Origin: TOLSYN sp963849065
GTDB taxonomy: Bacteria > Acidobacteriota > Terriglobia > Terriglobales > Acidobacteriaceae
Assembly (NCBI GenBank): GCA_963849065.1
Contig: CAWKFM010000002.1
Span: forward strand, 1 to 64,000
Length of the DNA: 64,000 bases
Direction of reading: 5' to 3'
How positions within the stretch are numbered: the stretch's first letter is position 1; each line of letters opens with the position of its first letter. Both the position numbers and the translations under genes were made by a program. Shown piece after piece: positions 60,829 through 64,000 of the stretch. Below the pieces are notes generated by a model, which worked only from the letters and a program-made list of their open reading frames with translations, was not told the origin of the DNA and ran no database searches.

Positions 60829-61698
60829 ATGAAACTTGTTCGATCTGACTCACCGGAGGTGGCTCGCTCTATCGCATCCTCCGGAACTCGGGCTAGCCGA
60901 AAGCCGGGCGCGCTATTTCTCGGCAGCATCGCCAACGTACTCGGCCTATTGATCGCTCTCACTATGGGACGCATTGGCTCGGTGCAGGCAGCGATCTGGC
61001 TCGGCGTGCCGGTTATTCTTGGATTGAACGGTTATGTGCTTTGGCGCGTTATATCTTTCCCCCGGGACTGGTGGGTAATAGCGGGTTGCGATGAAGGGGT
61101 CTACATTCGGCTGTTTGCGCGGCCCGGGAGGGGCCGGGGCGACGTCCCTGAGCCGGATGTCCTTGTATTTGAAGCTTCAGAAATCGCTTCGATGTCAGTA
61201 CGAACCGTCAAAGTATTTTTAAACGGGCCTAGGTCTAGGATTGTTGATTGGTTATTAGTAATCGAACCTTCACAGGCGGTCGCGGAGGACTTTTCCAGGC
61301 ACGTCCGTCCGCTACTGAGACCGGTTGATCCAAGTAAGTGGCCGCTCGTTGGCGATAAAGAGGGGTGCCTCACCATCGAATGGAAATGGTGGGATCCTGC
61401 TCTGCAGGTATTCCTCCAGCAGATCGTACGGGACTGTCCATCCATCGTTATAGCCCCCGAAGACCGTTCTGAGCTTGACCTGAACGAGATGTGGAGAGGG
61501 CTCGCGAGTAATCCGAATAAGGATTTGAGTTTGCAGGAGCGTCAGAACCTCGTGCTGGCGAAACGCCTTGGATTCTATTGCAACCTCACTGGGATGCTGG
61601 GCCGGTATAAGCACATTTCGCGTCGAAAGGCAGGGGCCTATCTGGCGGAGCTTGAGCGAGAGGAAGCCGGTACAGGTCAATCCTCTGTTCAGCGGTAA
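60829..61698 (+). CDS. membrane protein of unknown function
   Basis: A 289-residue protein from the ATG at 60829. Two membrane helices close to the N-terminus (LGSIANVLGLLIALTMGRIG and AAIWLGVPVILGLNGYVLWRV) are followed by a cytoplasmic or periplasmic domain (DEGVYIRLFARPGRGRGDVP, IASMSVRTVKVFLNGPRSR, WLLVIEPSQAVAEDF). The domain has a PH-like strand pattern (bPH_2 style), which is tentative. The C-terminal helix (KAGAYLAELEREEAG) is charged. It stands alone, divergent from the envelope operon. No family was identified with confidence. Confidence 0.7.
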   Translation: MKLVRSDSPEVARSIASSGTRASRKPGALFLGSIANVLGLLIALTMGRIGSVQAAIWLGVPVILGLNGYVLWRVISFPRDWWVIAGCDEGVYIRLFARPGRGRGDVPEPDVLVFEASEIASMSVRTVKVFLNGPRSRIVDWLLVIEPSQAVAEDFSRHVRPLLRPVDPSKWPLVGDKEGCLTIEWKWWDPALQVFLQQIVRDCPSIVIAPEDRSELDLNEMWRGLASNPNKDLSLQERQNLVLAKRLGFYCNLTGMLGRYKHISRRKAGAYLAELEREEAGTGQSSVQR

Positions 61699-62040
61699 GC
61701 TTCTTTGCGGTTGCCGGGCTCCGGGTGTCGGGCAGTTGAACCGGTGCGGCGGAATCGGGCGATCACCCTGAGCTGGAGCGACGTGCGAAAGAAATACCTG
61801 TCGAAAATCGCCATGTAGCTCACTATCTCAATGTGAGATAGTGAGTGCCTTGGCCTGTAGTATGCAACAATCCTCCCGCCTGGGTTTACCTTGAATAATC
61901 AACAGCGTTTGGCTACTCTGGTGGGCCAACTATGGAATGGCGCAATGAGGTTAATCCAAATGCCCGTATGACGGCCGGAGCACGTTAGCCGTGGGGCGAT
62001 GCAGTGACAACTGGAAGCGGAAGGAAAGGAGACATTGTTC
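61699..62040. other. intergenic with repeat and relic gene end
   Basis: It holds dispersed repeat copy I (61806-61873) and, at 61987-62040, sequence nearly identical to the end of the Coa1/RHS gene plus the leader of the following small gene (compare 23748-23801). The codons S-R-G-A-M-Q-stop are kept but the rest of the gene is gone. Confidence 0.6.
61806..61873 (+). repeat. dispersed palindromic repeat, copy I (best stem)
   Basis: AATCGCC, then CTCACTATCTC and GAGATAGTGAG as a perfect 11-bp stem with a 5-base loop, then GGCCTGTAGTATGCAACAATCC. This is the cleanest copy. Confidence 0.8.
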
Positions 62041-62730
62041 ATGGTTCATTCGCTCGCAACCTCGCCGAATGATTTGCTAATAGTTGGGGCCTTGTTCTTG
62101 TTCTTTGCAGTGGCTGCGACGCTCACTGGACAAGTGTGGCTAAAATATGGTGTCGTGGTTTACCGCGACAAAGAACCTGGGAGGTTTCGGCGGTGGACCA
62201 CAATGTATTACCTTGCTGGCATTAGTTGTTTTGGATACTACTTGTATCTTATTGTTAGACACGTATCTGCTGCACCAGTACCCACGCCACTCGTAAGGCA
62301 ATATAGGCCCTCTTTGGGCGTGGAAGATTTTAATTTTTCGTGGCAGCTTTGCGCATTATTCGGGTTCCTTTACACGCTACTCACCATTTACCTTCTCGTA
62401 CAATCGGACAAGCTCCGTCCCGACTTTTCCAATATAAGGTCGCTCCCGGCGATTCTCATGGTGCATATAGTATTCCTAGCAATTCTCATAGGCGTGATGC
62501 AGATTGGTGCCTATATTGCGCCGTTCCTGCCGAGTGGGATGATCGAACCAAGCCAAAGCCCTGGAAGATTCCATGGAATCTCAATCCTTGATTTCTTGTT
62601 CTTTTTATCGCTGCCCATTTTGTCCATCGTCGAGCAAGGATGGCTTTATAGGTATCTCTCCGCCCCCGAGGCAGGTCCCTCTTCCACGTCGGTGAACGAG
62701 AGAGAGATTGAAGGTAGGCGAGGGGCTTGA
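62041..62730 (+). CDS. membrane protein of the YR-KEP family, long form
   Basis: A 229-residue protein from the ATG at 62041 (AAAGGAG ten bases upstream). About five membrane helices: LLIVGALFLFFAVAATLTGQ, YYLAGISCFGYYLYLIV, LCALFGFLYTLLTIYLLVQ, ILMVHIVFLAILIGVMQIG and ISILDFLFFLSLPILSIV. The motif VVYRDKEPGRFRRW after the first helix is shared with the 80-residue protein at 23802, and the two genes have almost the same 5' leader. It looks like a longer paralogue or an ancestral form. Repeat copy J begins at its stop codon. Function unknown. Confidence 0.75.
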   Translation: MVHSLATSPNDLLIVGALFLFFAVAATLTGQVWLKYGVVVYRDKEPGRFRRWTTMYYLAGISCFGYYLYLIVRHVSAAPVPTPLVRQYRPSLGVEDFNFSWQLCALFGFLYTLLTIYLLVQSDKLRPDFSNIRSLPAILMVHIVFLAILIGVMQIGAYIAPFLPSGMIEPSQSPGRFHGISILDFLFFLSLPILSIVEQGWLYRYLSAPEAGPSSTSVNEREIEGRRGA

Positions 62731-62811
62731 TAGTGAGCAAATAATCGCCTTTCGTCTCAGTATCCCGTTTCGGAATCGTGAGGTACTGGCCCCGTTTGCG
62801 CCAGCAAACTT
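62729..62811 (+). repeat. dispersed palindromic repeat, copy J
   Basis: GATAGTGAGCAAAT, AATCGCC, left stem CTCAGTATCC, right stem GGAATCGTGAG, then GGCCCCGTTTGCGCCAGCAAAC. It overlaps the stop codon of the preceding gene. Confidence 0.65.
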
Positions 62812-62829
62812 GGACTTTCGCACCTCGGG

Positions 62830-64000
62830 ATGAATAATTCCAGAGTAATGAGCAGATACATGTGCCTCCTGATGCTCGCGTTTCTTCTCGTTCCGCACGT
62901 CATCAGTGCGGGAACCCAGCCAGCAGCTCCGTACGTTACGCCGCAAATGGTAGAGCTGATTCATACGCATCAGAGCGTGCTGGAACGCATGAATGCGCCC
63001 GACAACAAGGGCAAGCGACTAGAACTCGATGACACGCAGATGGCACCGTTGCTGACCGAGGGTTGGAACCTGGCCGGTAAGTGGGCGGCAGGTTGGCTCG
63101 ACGGTCATCCTAGCCCGTCGGCCAAAGATCTCGAAAACCTCTTCGTTGACTTCACGCCGCCATCGCCCCATCCCCAGGTTTACGACCCCAACCAGCCTGA
63201 AGTCTTCGCGATGGTAGGCGAGGCAACCCGAATTGCGACGGATGTCTATGTTGTCACCGCCGTATATGAAAACTACACGGCGACCGCTACCGCCACATTC
63301 TTCGTCGTCGCCCGTGGATCCGATGGTCACTTTCATACGAAGTGGAGTATCAAGCCGCTGGCCGAGCGGCATTACCACTCGAAGGATGAAATTGGAAGAT
63401 GGGCTTTCCTAGGATCATGTGCCTATTACTGCGGCCCCCTCGTCGTAGGCCAGGTTGTGGTGCTGCCGCCCGCTGAAAATGGTCAGCCGCGCTTTGCAAT
63501 CGACGCCTTTCAAGCTACGAACGGCAGTACATTGATGAAACAATTGGGCGTATGGCAGTGGAACGGCACTGAAGCCGAGAATCTCATCATTCGGTCTTAC
63601 CAACTCTATATTGACGAAGACCGCGGCATACAACTCGTTGGCAATCTGCTCACTGTACCGACGAAAGAGACGACCCGCTCTTTCTCGTCTTTTGGTTGTT
63701 GCGCTGAACCACGCGGCATCTGGATCCTCCGTATTGCTCCGGAAAAGGTACACGACCTTGGCCACCGCTTCCTGCAACCGCAGATCCAATGGGCGGATCG
63801 ACTGCTGGCGGAAAGCCGAGCGAAGTCACCGGCGGCGGCAAGTCTTGCTGCACCGTCCGTGCTCGCCTTTCTCAGACGCACCGAAGTTGATGCCGACAGC
63901 GTCGGCCAGTGCCATGTGCTTAGCTACGGAAGGAAGGGCGCATTTGAAATTTCCTTCGGAGCAGGCACAAAGCTTTGGCTTGCATATCGGCTCCGCAACG
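62830..64000 (+). CDS. exported hypothetical protein (partial, runs off right edge)
   Basis: An open frame of 390 codons from the ATG at 62830 to the window edge without a stop; the C-terminus is missing. A leader (MCLLMLAFLLVPHVISAGTQ) ends near residue 27. The visible part is a mixed alpha/beta protein: MVELIHTHQSVLERMNAP, GWNLAGKWAAGWLDGHPSP, VYVVTAVYENYTATATATFF, KWSIKPLAERHYHSKDEIGR, then a YYCGPLVVGQVVVLPP segment and CCAEPRGIWILRIAPEKV. No known family was recognised. The start has no good ribosome site (CTCGGG only). It follows repeat copy J directly. Confidence 0.7.
   Translation, partial: MNNSRVMSRYMCLLMLAFLLVPHVISAGTQPAAPYVTPQMVELIHTHQSVLERMNAPDNKGKRLELDDTQMAPLLTEGWNLAGKWAAGWLDGHPSPSAKDLENLFVDFTPPSPHPQVYDPNQPEVFAMVGEATRIATDVYVVTAVYENYTATATATFFVVARGSDGHFHTKWSIKPLAERHYHSKDEIGRWAFLGSCAYYCGPLVVGQVVVLPPAENGQPRFAIDAFQATNGSTLMKQLGVWQWNGTEAENLIIRSYQLYIDEDRGIQLVGNLLTVPTKETTRSFSSFGCCAEPRGIWILRIAPEKVHDLGHRFLQPQIQWADRLLAESRAKSPAAASLAAPSVLAFLRRTEVDADSVGQCHVLSYGRKGAFEISFGAGTKLWLAYRLRN

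Noticed and set aside
16770..62811. Dispersed repeats considered as a CRISPR array
   Set aside because: Copies are far apart, vary in sequence, have no regular spacers and no cas genes are present.
1..64000. Search for tRNA, rRNA, riboswitch, integrase and attachment sites
   Set aside because: No cloverleaf-like gene, rRNA segment, conserved riboswitch core, integrase or clear direct-repeat boundary was recognised by eye.

Overview
The window looks like chromosomal DNA of a high-GC Gram-negative soil bacterium. An acidobacterium of the Terriglobia type is the best guess. That is inference from gene content (TPR, HEAT, ankyrin and Sel1 proteins, a VIT/VWA protein, a CreD cluster and a split VirB-type secretion system); no rRNA, tRNA or other marker gene is present to settle it. 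No CRISPR array, tRNA, integrase or intact insertion sequence was seen.

Positions 1-11.1 kb (minus strand) hold a compact VirB/Trb-type type IV secretion operon: VirB2-like pilin, two membrane proteins, a double-pilin protein, VirB3, VirB4, two VirB5-like proteins, VirB6, a VirB8-like gene broken by two frameshifts, and a small protein. Its distal end is an incomplete 671-codon ORF that is not a secretion gene. It carries a D-F-D-G-D catalytic loop and flanking signatures of the two-barrel RNA polymerase superfamily (eukaryotic-type RNA-dependent RNA polymerases, YonO). This is the most surprising gene of the window. The rest of the core machinery (MoxR ATPase, VirB1-like transglycosylase, VirB9, VirB10) is a second minus-strand operon at 30.7-34.8 kb. 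VirB11, VirD4 and a relaxase are not in view.

The 11-30.7 kb interval between the two halves is accessory DNA. It carries exonuclease III, three CheY-like receiver proteins (one fused to an ABM domain), a TPR protein, a DUF2207-like membrane protein, an XRE-NfeD-flotillin-PspA membrane-stress operon under a palindromic operator, an OLD/RecF-like ATPase, a Coa1-like/RHS chimera, an aldo/keto reductase, a Sel1 protein, a YecA/UPF0149 protein, a truncated hen1 gene and a HigBA-like toxin-antitoxin pair. A family of about 80-bp palindromic repeats is scattered here and again at 60.6-62.8 kb, with ten copies in all.

Positions 35-45 kb hold secreted HEAT, Ig-like, ankyrin and DUF4139 proteins, an extra undecaprenyl-diphosphate synthase and a membrane protein-winged helix-CreD module. 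In that module two identical 17-bp palindromes mark the regulator's likely operators.

Positions 45.2-60.6 kb form one tightly overlapping six-gene minus-strand operon: membrane-anchored beta-propeller, VIT/VWA protein, a 2,462-residue TPR protein, a DUF3352-like protein, a small penicillin-binding protein and a SpoIID-like protein. It looks like an undescribed envelope or peptidoglycan system. The window ends with membrane and secreted proteins of unknown function, including the remains of a duplication of the 22-24 kb locus.
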